Assembly (NCBI RefSeq): GCF_000513275.1 | Contig: NZ_CBVJ010000123.1 | Coordinates: 1 to 57,761 of the forward strand | Length of the DNA: 57,761 nucleotides | Source: Paenibacillus gorillae | GTDB taxonomy: Bacteria > Bacillota > Bacilli > Paenibacillales > Paenibacillaceae | Reading direction: 5' to 3' | In this document: positions 40,791 through 48,905 of the stretch, piece after piece | Layout of the letters: each line of letters opens with the position of its first letter | Numbering within the stretch: position 1 is the stretch's first letter | Program-made: the position numbers and the translations under genes | Notes under the pieces: generated by a model | Database searches by the model: none | What the model saw: the letters and a program-made list of their open reading frames with translations, nothing else | Told to the model about the DNA's origin: nothing

Positions 40791-43640
40791 TTAGTCCTCC
40801 CCCAGCTTAATGGCCTGATGTATTTTCAACCGAGACAGCATGACACCCAGAATAAACAGCCCGATAAGCAGCATGACACCGACGAAAATATAAATCCGGA
40901 TGGAGTCGGTAGGGTCTACCGTTACGATAAACGGCGGTACAAGCGTCTTGGCATCGAACGCATTCTGGAACACTGGAACAAACAGCCGGCTTGTAATATA
41001 GCCGGTTAACAGGCCGATGCCAACAGCTGCACCGGACGTCAGAAGCTGCTCGACGGTCAGCATGCCCAGAAGCTGGCGCAGTGACAATCCCATAGCTCGC
41101 ATAATACCGTTTTGCAGCATCCTTCCGCGCAGCACGAGCAGCCAATAGAGCAGGAAGCCCACAAAGCTGATCCCTAACGAGATTAGGAAACCTAACGTTA
41201 GCGCTCCGTTCACCGCCATTAGAAACGGATCGCTCTTCGCCTTGTTTATCGCTTCTCCCGTATTATCAATCGTCGTCAAAGACAGCTTGCTGTTCTCGAT
41301 GCTACGATACAAGTCGCTCACTGATGCCTCCGGCTTCAGCTTGAGCCATACTTCATAAGGTTCCATAGAGAGCACGGTCTGAATTTGCTGACGATGACCC
41401 ACAATCAGCATTGGAGGCTCGCTATTTCCATCCGCTACCGGACTGAATGTCGGGAAATAGTCTACGATGGCATAGACGACAAATGGCTGCTGATTAACAC
41501 CCTCCCAGCCGATATAGATCGTGTCGCCCTGCTTCAAGCCTCTTTTGTCAGCCAGCGTCTTGGAAATAAGCACCGCATTCGGCGCCGGTGCCAGCACGTT
41601 CAAGTACTCATAGAACGGATACGGCAGCAAGCCGTTCCGAAACCAGGACGTCATGCCGAACTCATCGGTGTCGATCCCCATCAGCCTTGCGGTTCCGCTG
41701 CCTCCATTGCTGGAAAAAGCAGCTTTTTGCTTAATAAATACTCTTGCCGTATGTTCCACGCCTTCCAATTTCGTGTAAGGCTCGAATGGAGGCTCTACAT
41801 AATGAATCACTTCCGGCACTGGCGCAGACGATTGCCCAGCGCCCATCATGCCGCCCCCCTGATCGGAAGGCTTGTCGTTAGGCCACTGTGCCCGCAGGAT
41901 GACATCCGCACCGGCTGCATAGTGGACCCGGTCCTCACTGTTGCTGTTGATCGTTCTTGCTGCGCTCGCGCTGAACATGCCTGTGGCGATTGTCATCATC
42001 AGAAATATCATCAGAAACTGATAACCGGTACTGGAGCGTCCGACTTGAATTAGCGTGGCATAGATCGAAGGAGGCCACCATTTCTTCCCCGACCAATAGA
42101 CCAGCCGCAGAAAATAAGGGTAGATCCGCAGCAGCAGCATGCCGCCGCCCAGAATGAACAACGCAGGAACCGCGAACTGCAGCGGATCTATATGCAAGTC
42201 ACTTCCGGTCAAGCCTAGCGTTTGGAGCGACTTCATGCGCGTATGGAACACTCTTAACCCATATAGCGCAATAGCCAGTGCAATGACATCCAGAAACAGC
42301 TTATGCCAAAAAGGCGTCCCTCCCATACGGGCCATCTGCTGCTTATGACCGACAATTGTCGCCCTGGTCGCCTGCAGCGCCGGCAGCAGCATAATAGCGA
42401 ATACAGCTAATGCCGTAATTATCGCATACGTATAGACTTCACTGTTCAGATGAACGCGGATGCCGGTTCGTTGAACGAAGGACATAAAGCCGTTGGAGGA
42501 GCCCAGTACCCTAGTGAGAAACAAACCTAGCGGCGGACCTGCCGCAACCGCCAGCATGCTGAGCAGGCCATATTCCGCCATATAGGACAACATGATCTGC
42601 AAGCGTGAAGCACCCCGGCTGCGAATGACGGCGATTTCCGTCCGCTGCCGGTTCGTAATAAGATTGGATACCATAAAGACGTATAAAGCGAGCATAGCCA
42701 GCACCGGCACGTTCAGCGACCACATCAGAATACGCAAGCTGCTGGAGCGCTCGAAATAAGCGTCGATGACATTCAAATACTTGGCATCCATAGCGTAGTT
42801 GTAGCTTGTTTCTACGAGTTGTTTCAGCTGCGCTGCCGCATGCAAATATTGATCGACCGTGCGCAGCTCCAGCTTGGAGTAGTCTGGCACCAAATACCAG
42901 CCGCTGGCTCCCGTCTGTAGTCTCTTCGTATTAAGCAAGTCATTCTCCAGCAGTTCCCGGTCAATGAGTACGGAGCTTGTATAAGTGCCCAAATCTGTCG
43001 ATTGGAAAAATAGATCGTCATCATTAAGCTTCGTAAATACGCCTACCGGCTTGATCTTAATCGTATCCGATATCGTCTTGTCCTCCAACGTAAACTCTGC
43101 ACCCAGCACAGCGCGCAGATTGTTCAGACCTTTCTCGGTTACAAGCACCTCGTAAACGCCATTGACCGGCTTCTTCTCCGGCATCCGCCCGTCAACAAGC
43201 TTAATATGCTGTTCCAGCCCTTCAACACCAACCAGCTTGGAACGAATGTCCGACGTTTTCTTGCTCGACTGCTGCTGCCTGCCGTCAGGCTTCATCGTAT
43301 ACGTCAGTGATTGCACATCGTATGTCGATGCGAGCAATGGAACGGGCATAGACGGAATAACCTGCTTGCGGACGAAGCTGTCATTGGCGTTCTTCTGCCG
43401 CAGCCTTCCGTCCGCATCGCTGGACGAGTAGACGAAACGGGCTGACAGCGTGCCTGGATAGGTAGTGCTATTGCCCTGCGAGCTCTCCAGCTCTTTAATC
43501 AGCATGCGAGAGAGAATCGCTTCTGTATACATCGGAATGCTGGATACGAGGCCAACCGTAATAATAAGCCCCATCAGCAGACTGGCCTCCAGCCACTTGT
43601 TTTGCGTCATTTTGCGAAAAATCATGGACAACAAAGCCAC
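40791..43640 (-). CDS. FtsX/MacB-like ABC permease
   Basis: About 949 residues. It has one membrane helix near the N-terminus (SLLMGLIITVGLVSSIPMYT), a large extracytoplasmic domain, three helices (about 310-430), further helices and a second extracytoplasmic domain, then a final FtsX-type block (about 830-940). This is the double FtsX layout of large Gram-positive exporters. GTG at 43640 sits 7 bases after GGAGG; TTG two codons earlier is an alternative with AGGAG. It works with the neighbouring ATPases and adaptor; the substrate is unknown. Confidence 0.88.
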   Translation of the reverse strand: MALLSMIFRKMTQNKWLEASLLMGLIITVGLVSSIPMYTEAILSRMLIKELESSQGNSTTYPGTLSARFVYSSSDADGRLRQKNANDSFVRKQVIPSMPVPLLASTYDVQSLTYTMKPDGRQQQSSKKTSDIRSKLVGVEGLEQHIKLVDGRMPEKKPVNGVYEVLVTEKGLNNLRAVLGAEFTLEDKTISDTIKIKPVGVFTKLNDDDLFFQSTDLGTYTSSVLIDRELLENDLLNTKRLQTGASGWYLVPDYSKLELRTVDQYLHAAAQLKQLVETSYNYAMDAKYLNVIDAYFERSSSLRILMWSLNVPVLAMLALYVFMVSNLITNRQRTEIAVIRSRGASRLQIMLSYMAEYGLLSMLAVAAGPPLGLFLTRVLGSSNGFMSFVQRTGIRVHLNSEVYTYAIITALAVFAIMLLPALQATRATIVGHKQQMARMGGTPFWHKLFLDVIALAIALYGLRVFHTRMKSLQTLGLTGSDLHIDPLQFAVPALFILGGGMLLLRIYPYFLRLVYWSGKKWWPPSIYATLIQVGRSSTGYQFLMIFLMMTIATGMFSASAARTINSNSEDRVHYAAGADVILRAQWPNDKPSDQGGGMMGAGQSSAPVPEVIHYVEPPFEPYTKLEGVEHTARVFIKQKAAFSSNGGSGTARLMGIDTDEFGMTSWFRNGLLPYPFYEYLNVLAPAPNAVLISKTLADKRGLKQGDTIYIGWEGVNQQPFVVYAIVDYFPTFSPVADGNSEPPMLIVGHRQQIQTVLSMEPYEVWLKLKPEASVSDLYRSIENSKLSLTTIDNTGEAINKAKSDPFLMAVNGALTLGFLISLGISFVGFLLYWLLVLRGRMLQNGIMRAMGLSLRQLLGMLTVEQLLTSGAAVGIGLLTGYITSRLFVPVFQNAFDAKTLVPPFIVTVDPTDSIRIYIFVGVMLLIGLFILGVMLSRLKIHQAIKLGED

Positions 43641-43700
43641 CTGCAAGCCTCCGCTCCTGTCAAATGAATTGCTTCTCAGACGTGGGACTGTGGAATAACG

Positions 43701-44726
43701 TCAATTCAGTACGAGCGTTTGCCCTTCATCCAAGCCTTTCGTAATTTCGACCATCGTCGTAGAGATTAATCCCGTCTCTACATCGATTTCCCGCAGCGCT
43801 TTATTATCGAGCACACGGACGAAAGTACGCCCCATGTAAGTACGGAGGCCGCTCTTCGGAATGACCAGCGTATCCTTATGCTCAGTCAGCACGATGACCA
43901 AATCACCGCTCATGCCCAGCTTCGCCCCCTCAGGGAGCTTGTCTATGTCTACGTAGAGTGTTTTTTTGTACTTTTCGGCCAGACCTTCGTTCGTCGTCTC
44001 CGGCGCAGTGGATGGCGTCTGCACGACCTTGCCCAGCGTCTTTGTCTTGCTGGTAGAGATCTCGGCTTTCATCCCGACCGAGGCTTCACGGATAAGAGCC
44101 GTATCCGAAGATTGATAAGAAAAGCGTAATTTATCCGGATTAACCACGGTTACGAGCGTTTGGTAAGGCTGAACCGTATCGCCCGGCTCCAGATCCTCGA
44201 CGAAAACAACGAGACCACCCATCGAAGCGCGCAGCTCGCTGCGTGAAATGGTTCCTTGGAGCTTGTCATACTTCAGCTTCTCGATATCCAGCTGCAGCTC
44301 GGCAAGACGCATCGCATCGGGGTCATCCGCATTTCGCTTCAACTGCTTCAGCGCATATTCCGCTTTCTGAAGCGCTAGCTTCTGCTCCAAAAGCTGCAGA
44401 TCCATTCCATCTACTCCGAGCTTTAACAGCAAATCACCTTTCTTCACCGTATCGCCGGACTTTACGTTAACCTTCTCAACACGCCCGCCCTGCGAGACGA
44501 ATTGCGCATTATCGGTTTCCGTCGACTCGAAAAAACCGGCACCCCGAATTTCGGTGCGGATATCGCCTTTCTCAACGAGTGCAGTGGAGTAATTCTGTTC
44601 CGCCGGCTTGACGAGCGGCGGCTTGATGGGCGCTTCCTCCTTCGGGAGCAGCGAGCAGCCGGATAACAGAGACAGGCTTGTGAGCAGCGCGAGCGCTGCT
44701 CGTCTAGAGTTTTGCAGCTTGAACAA
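43701..44726 (-). CDS. HlyD/MacA-type adaptor lipoprotein
   Basis: About 341 residues. Lipoprotein signal with lipobox LLSGC, then the first half of a barrel-sandwich (GRVEKVNVKSGDTVKKGDLL), a short coiled coil (about 120-165), second half (GLVVFVEDLEPGDTVQPYQT), a beta-barrel and a membrane-proximal domain ending GLDEGQTLVLN. The start is uncertain: TTG at 44726 has GGAGG 9 bases upstream, while ATG codons further up are too close to their RBS. It overlaps the 3' end of the first ATPase gene and so is translationally coupled. Confidence 0.88.
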   Translation of the reverse strand: MFKLQNSRRAALALLTSLSLLSGCSLLPKEEAPIKPPLVKPAEQNYSTALVEKGDIRTEIRGAGFFESTETDNAQFVSQGGRVEKVNVKSGDTVKKGDLLLKLGVDGMDLQLLEQKLALQKAEYALKQLKRNADDPDAMRLAELQLDIEKLKYDKLQGTISRSELRASMGGLVVFVEDLEPGDTVQPYQTLVTVVNPDKLRFSYQSSDTALIREASVGMKAEISTSKTKTLGKVVQTPSTAPETTNEGLAEKYKKTLYVDIDKLPEGAKLGMSGDLVIVLTEHKDTLVIPKSGLRTYMGRTFVRVLDNKALREIDVETGLISTTMVEITKGLDEGQTLVLN

Positions 44727-45432
44727 TGATTCCATCCTCCAATTCATACACCTCGTCGACAACCTCCATAATGGCCGGGTCGTGCGTGGTCATAATGACG
44801 GTCATTCCAGCTTCCTTAACGAGCCCCCTGAGCACGCTGAGAATATGCAAGCCCGTTCGGCTATCCAGCTCCGCTGTGGGCTCATCCGCCAGCAGCAGCT
44901 TCGGCTTGTGCGCAATGGCCCGTGCAATTGCGGTCCGCTGCTGCTCCCCGCCAGACATCTCAAAGGGCCGATGGTGCATGCGCGGCTTAAGGCCAACGAA
45001 ATCCAGCGCTTGTTCCGCTGCCTCTTTCCTTCCGCTTGCAGCGACGCCCGCAATCCGCATCGCGAACTCGACGTTCTCGTAAGCCGACATTAGCGGGAAC
45101 AAGGCAAAGGATTGGAAGATAAGCCCCATTCGTCTGCGCCGCACTTCACCGCGCGCCTTGTCGGACAGTTCGTTTAGTGCCTGTCCATCGAAACGGACGC
45201 TTCCCTCAGTTGGAGTATCCAGCGCCGCCAACAGGTTGAGCAGCGTTGTCTTGCCAGAGCCTGAGCGCCCCTTCAATGCGACCAGCTTTCCCGCTTCGAT
45301 TGAAAGCTCGACGCCCTGAAGCACGGTCGTCGCAGCAGTTCCCCGCCCGAACGTCCGCTTGAGCCCGGACACGCGAAGCAGTGCACTTGTCCCTTCTTCT
45401 TGCGGCAACCATAGTTGCGGAGTCCCCGCCAT
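44704..45432 (-). CDS. MacB/LolD-type ABC ATPase
   Basis: 242 residues: Walker A KGRSGSGKTTLL, signature MSGGEQQRTAIARAI, Walker B LLLADEPTAELD and the H-loop MTTHDPAI. First gene of the exporter operon. ATG at 45432 was chosen because of GGGGGCTGATGAA just upstream and because the family opens close to this point; the longer frame overlaps the lacI gene. It and the ATPase-AbrB protein are probably alternative or paired motors for the same FtsX permease. Confidence 0.88.
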   Translation of the reverse strand: MAGTPQLWLPQEEGTSALLRVSGLKRTFGRGTAATTVLQGVELSIEAGKLVALKGRSGSGKTTLLNLLAALDTPTEGSVRFDGQALNELSDKARGEVRRRRMGLIFQSFALFPLMSAYENVEFAMRIAGVAASGRKEAAEQALDFVGLKPRMHHRPFEMSGGEQQRTAIARAIAHKPKLLLADEPTAELDSRTGLHILSVLRGLVKEAGMTVIMTTHDPAIMEVVDEVYELEDGIIVQAAKL

Positions 45433-45508
45433 TTCATCAGCCCCCGTCGTCTTTCTTTCCTGGCATGTGTCATACGCTCCTGCTAAGCTCCTGCTGCTGT
45501 TACCCATG

Positions 45509-46558
45509 TCATACTGCGTCTGTCGTTTTATCTGCTGTATTCTCATTCCTGCACGGCGCTGCCGTTCGCCGTCTAATCAACTGCGGCGGCAGACCGTCGA
45601 ATACGACGCCCTCGTCTCCGTCAATCAGATTCATGAGCAGCTCAACAGCCTGCTCGCCAAGCCGTTCGTAGGGATGGCGGATCGTCGTCAGCGGTGGATT
45701 CGTATAAGCGGTAAAAAAAGCGCCGTCATACCCAATGACAGACAGCTCCTCGGGAATGCGTATTCCCGCTTCGCTCATCGCCGCTATAGCGCCCATCGCC
45801 ATCAAGTCATTCATGCAGAAGATCGCCGTTAGCCCAGGATTGTTGCGCCACAGCTCCAGCACCGCTCTCCCCCCGCTTGCTCCACTGAAGTCGCCGTAAG
45901 CCATTGGCACAGCTTGCTTCGAATGGCCGGTACTCTGCTCGTAACCGTCCAGAAATCCCAAGTAGCGGTCTCTACATATGCGAAGCGGCTCCGGACCGCT
46001 CACAATACCGATTCGCAAATGTCCAAGCTCCCCAAGATAAGCGCCAACCTGCTGGCCGCCGAGACGATCACCGCCGGTAAAGGTTGAGCAGCGACGGCCG
46101 TATGCGCCGCCGAAATTGACGCAAGGCATTTCCAGTTCCAGCGCTTCCTGGAGCATCGGATGATCCTTGCCAAAGGCCGGCAGCACGATGATGCCTGAAA
46201 GATTGCGCAAGGCAACCCACTTCTCCAGCTTACCGGGCTCGTAATCAAAGAACGGTACCGAGAAAACAAGCACATCCTTGCCAAGGAGCCGGAGCGCCTT
46301 ATGCATAGGAGGGAACAGCTCCGCAAACTCCGGTGTCGCCTCGAAATCGAACTCCGGCGCAAACACGCCGATAAAGTTGCTTCGTTTGCCGGCAAGCTGC
46401 TGTGCGCCGAGATCCGGCACATAGCCGAGCTCTCGTGCTTTCTGCTGTACGCGTTCAACCGTCCTCGGGTGCACGCCGTAGCTTCCGTTCAGCGCGCGGG
46501 ATACGGTGCTGACTGCCAGCTGCAGCTCTAACGCAATGTTCTTGATTGTTGGTCTCAT
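45509..46558 (-). CDS. LacI-family transcriptional repressor
   Basis: A 349-residue LacI/GalR regulator: N-terminal helix-turn-helix IALELQLAVSTVSRALNGS, hinge helix (KARELGYVPD), and periplasmic-binding-protein-like sensor (about 62-330) with FCMNDLMAMGAI and SVIGYDGAF. GGAGGG is 6 bases before the ATG. No sugar catabolic operon lies next to it. LacI-type operators lie at 46636-46649 and at 46796-46878 upstream. Its effector is unknown. Confidence 0.92.
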   Translation of the reverse strand: MRPTIKNIALELQLAVSTVSRALNGSYGVHPRTVERVQQKARELGYVPDLGAQQLAGKRSNFIGVFAPEFDFEATPEFAELFPPMHKALRLLGKDVLVFSVPFFDYEPGKLEKWVALRNLSGIIVLPAFGKDHPMLQEALELEMPCVNFGGAYGRRCSTFTGGDRLGGQQVGAYLGELGHLRIGIVSGPEPLRICRDRYLGFLDGYEQSTGHSKQAVPMAYGDFSGASGGRAVLELWRNNPGLTAIFCMNDLMAMGAIAAMSEAGIRIPEELSVIGYDGAFFTAYTNPPLTTIRHPYERLGEQAVELLMNLIDGDEGVVFDGLPPQLIRRRTAAPCRNENTADKTTDAV

Positions 46559-46635
46559 AGCAGCCCTCCATGTCCATGGAAAAATCCGGCGGCAGCCGGT
46601 CAGTTTAACAGACTAGCTATGCACAAAATAAAAAC

Positions 46636-46649
46636 TGTAAGCGTTTGCA
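46636..46649. promoter_or_regulatory. LacI/CcpA-type operator near lacI
   Basis: TGTAAGCGTTTGCA matches the cre consensus at all but one position and is 78 bases before the lacI start. It may bind CcpA or the LacI protein itself. Confidence 0.6.
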
Positions 46650-46702
46650 CGAATTGCAATCTTTGCCTGCTCCGATTCGGCTTTTATGCAGCTTTTACAA
46701 TG

Positions 46703-46777
46703 TCATATGCAGACGAAAAGCTTCAGCCATCTTAGGGGATTCTCCTGCACAGCGGGCTTACGCTGCTGGTGCCCCAT
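46703..46777 (-). CDS. 24-codon ORF behind the LacI-controlled promoter
   Basis: Opens MGHQQRKPAVQENPLRWLKL and stops four residues later. It has GGAGG 8 bases before the ATG, the best initiation signal in this stretch. It could be a leader peptide or the surviving N-terminus of a deleted gene (a basic start followed by the beginning of a hydrophobic segment is common in sugar ABC permeases). The remaining bases of 46559-46953 hold operators, promoter and terminator but no other gene. Confidence 0.4.
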   Translation of the reverse strand: MGHQQRKPAVQENPLRWLKLFVCI

Positions 46778-46795
46778 GATAGCTTCCTCCCTTTT

Positions 46796-46878
46796 TCGGA
46801 AACGTTTGCTAAAATATCTACTCAGATACTACAACAACAAGAAAATATTGTAAATGTCTTTTTTGCAAACGTTTCCGA
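46796..46878 (-). promoter_or_regulatory. Promoter flanked by twin LacI-type operators
   Basis: TCGGAAACGTTTGC (46796-46809) and its exact complement GCAAACGTTTCCGA (46865-46878) face each other with centres 69 bases apart. Between them on the minus strand lies TTTACA, 17 bases, TAGTAT, a plausible sigma-A promoter reading toward lacI. One operator is upstream of -35 and the other downstream of the start, a layout suited to DNA looping. Confidence 0.75.
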
Positions 46879-46914
46879 TACGAATTCTCTTTGTCTATCA
46901 CAGAGATGCTAGAA

Positions 46915-46944
46915 CAAAAAACCGCCGTAAAAGAACCACGGCGG
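46915..46944 (-). terminator. Intrinsic terminator of the acetyltransferase gene
   Basis: Stem CCGCCGT/ACGGCGG (arms 46922-46928 and 46938-46944) followed by six T on the minus strand. Confidence 0.85.
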
Positions 46945-46953
46945 CTGGAAAGC

Positions 46954-47520
46954 TTATTTCCCTATCGATTTCGCATAGCGGAACAATCCGAAAAAATCAT
47001 TCGACATGAGCAGCGGAATAGCCGGCTCAATCTGATGCGGCTCCCAGTCCCACCATTGAATACGCATCAGGCCATCGATGATATTTTGCGGGAAACGATA
47101 CTTGACGACACGAGCCGGATTGCCGGCCGCAATCGCATAAGGAGGGATATCCTTGGTGACGACCGAGCCTGTGCCAATACACGCACCGTGTCCTACGGTT
47201 ACGCCGGACATGATGGTGGAGCAGATGCCAATCCATACATCATGCCCAATGAGGACATTGCCTTTAGACCAGGTAACGCCCTGCGTGTGACCGTGCTCAG
47301 GCATAAATGCACTGAACGGATAAGTCGTTCCCCAATCATAACGATGATTGCCTCCCAGCATAATCGTCGTACCGCCGATGGAACAAAATTTTCCAATGAC
47401 GACTGTATTGGTGGAGCTATAAGACAATACGACCGGCGTACCGTAAGTGTAGGGGCCGATATACGTATTCCCATTCAAAAATCTTGGCGGATGAATCGCC
47501 AGCAGCGACTCCATTCCCAT
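46954..47520 (-). CDS. CatB/Vat-like hexapeptide acetyltransferase
   Basis: A 188-residue left-handed beta-helix acyltransferase. The catalytic His region GGNHRYDWGTTYPF and the C-terminal coils HDVWIGICSTIMSGVTVGHG and AIAAGNPARVVKYRF match the xenobiotic acetyltransferase (XAT) group, which includes virginiamycin and chloramphenicol acetyltransferases. Many such proteins acetylate sugars instead, so resistance should not be assumed. AGGGAAGTG lies 4-8 bases before the ATG. Confidence 0.9.
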   Translation of the reverse strand: MGMESLLAIHPPRFLNGNTYIGPYTYGTPVVLSYSSTNTVVIGKFCSIGGTTIMLGGNHRYDWGTTYPFSAFMPEHGHTQGVTWSKGNVLIGHDVWIGICSTIMSGVTVGHGACIGTGSVVTKDIPPYAIAAGNPARVVKYRFPQNIIDGLMRIQWWDWEPHQIEPAIPLLMSNDFFGLFRYAKSIGK

Positions 47521-47622
47521 TGCATCACTTCCCTATCGGTATTCCTTCTCTTGCACGCTACTCTACCTCTACCTTGTAGAATATTCAGAGAAGAAACGAA
47601 AGGGACTAGGCCGCTCCCCTTA

Positions 47623-48798
47623 CTATGCTCCCAGCGACACCAGCTTTTTCTTATTATCCCAATGGACTTCAATATGATAGCTGTTGCAAAATTCCCGCAG
47701 CGGAATCATCAGACCTTCCCCCTCTTTCGCAGACCGTACACCTGTAAAAGCGGCTTCTTCTCCGTCTATGCGAATTCCGACCGCTCCCTCTGCAATTGCA
47801 GGTTTGCCCGCGCGTTTCAGCTTATCTATTAATTGCTCTGCTGTCTCACCATCCTGCGCTCCGTTAATGCGGAAGCCATTGACCTGCCCGGCAGTATTCA
47901 GCCCTTCCTTCACCGTGAACGAAAGCTCAATTCCGAGCGGTTCCAGCTCCTTCAGCACTTCCTCGTTGAACGCGCCATATGGAAATGCCAATACGCCACG
48001 CTCATTCCCCAGTTCTTCCTTCAAGCGTTTCTCAGCTAACGCCAAATCGTCGACAATTCGCTTACGATAGACCTCATCCGTTTCTGTCCCTCCGATCGCT
48101 TGATTATAAAGCCGGACAGTCATCAGCGGTTTGTTTCCTCCAGCCGCATTAGCTTCCCCGTAGTGATGCAAATCGTAGGTATGACTGTAGAACGACATGC
48201 CCGACTTCTGCATCTCTCTCATCTGATCCCAGCTTAACTTCGCCAAGCCTGTGCGATTATCGATAGCTGACACGATTACAAAATTCACAGCAGGGTACTC
48301 GTACTTCTGCAGCACCGGATATGCGACCTTGTAAAAACTCTCATAGCCGTCGTCGAACGTCAGCAGCACGGCATTATCCGGCACTGCTCCTTCATTTTTT
48401 ATAAAATCCGTATATTGCCCGATGTCGATGACCTGAAAGCCGTTTTCCTTCAGCAGCGCCATTTGACTCTCAAACCGTTCGCTCGAAAGCTGCTTCGTGC
48501 CCGGCGCCGGCTCTGTTCCGATATCATGGTACATTAATACAGCAACCTTGTTGGAGTAATAGCTCGAACTGTTGCCCGTCTCTGTGGTTGGAATTACCGC
48601 TTCAATCTTCTTCTGAAAATGCTCCTCGATAAAAGCGGAAGATACCAGCATTTGTCCGTTTTTCATCGTAACAGCGGGCGGCTCTGTCAGCTTCACGCCA
48701 TTGATGACAAAGCCTACTTCTGTTGACGGACTGGATGTCTGCTGGCATGCGCCCAGAAGAACAGTTAACAACACTAGTAATAAACGAGTTTTAAACAA
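47623..48798 (-). CDS. Polysaccharide deacetylase lipoprotein
   Basis: 391 residues starting at TTG 48798, behind GAGGGGGC. Lipobox LLGAC. A NodB-type deacetylase domain (about 85-320) shows VLMYHDIG, LTFDDGYESF (metal-binding Asp pair) and SFYSHTYDLHH (His ligands), with FPYGAFNEE further on. Short segments before it (EPPAVTMKNGQMLVSSAF) and after it (IPLREFCNSYHIEVHWD) resemble copper-amine-oxidase N-like stalk modules, so the catalytic domain seems framed by them. Probably acts on cell-wall or exopolysaccharide at the outer face. Confidence 0.9.
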   Translation of the reverse strand: MFKTRLLLVLLTVLLGACQQTSSPSTEVGFVINGVKLTEPPAVTMKNGQMLVSSAFIEEHFQKKIEAVIPTTETGNSSSYYSNKVAVLMYHDIGTEPAPGTKQLSSERFESQMALLKENGFQVIDIGQYTDFIKNEGAVPDNAVLLTFDDGYESFYKVAYPVLQKYEYPAVNFVIVSAIDNRTGLAKLSWDQMREMQKSGMSFYSHTYDLHHYGEANAAGGNKPLMTVRLYNQAIGGTETDEVYRKRIVDDLALAEKRLKEELGNERGVLAFPYGAFNEEVLKELEPLGIELSFTVKEGLNTAGQVNGFRINGAQDGETAEQLIDKLKRAGKPAIAEGAVGIRIDGEEAAFTGVRSAKEGEGLMIPLREFCNSYHIEVHWDNKKKLVSLGA

Positions 48799-48905
48799 AA
48801 TAAAGCCCCCTCTATTTCTTATCGATAGGGATAAGTATAGAAGAGGCTTCTTAACGCCTGACGCCACAAAAGCTTATCAAATCCTTAACGTTCGTTTAAA
48901 CGGCT

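Noticed and set aside
46954..47520. Naming the CatB-like protein an antibiotic resistance gene
   Set aside because: The family includes many sugar O-acetyltransferases, and motifs alone cannot separate them.
46891..47832. 313-codon plus-strand frame
   Set aside because: Antisense shadow of the acetyltransferase and the deacetylase 3' end; no RBS or recognisable protein.
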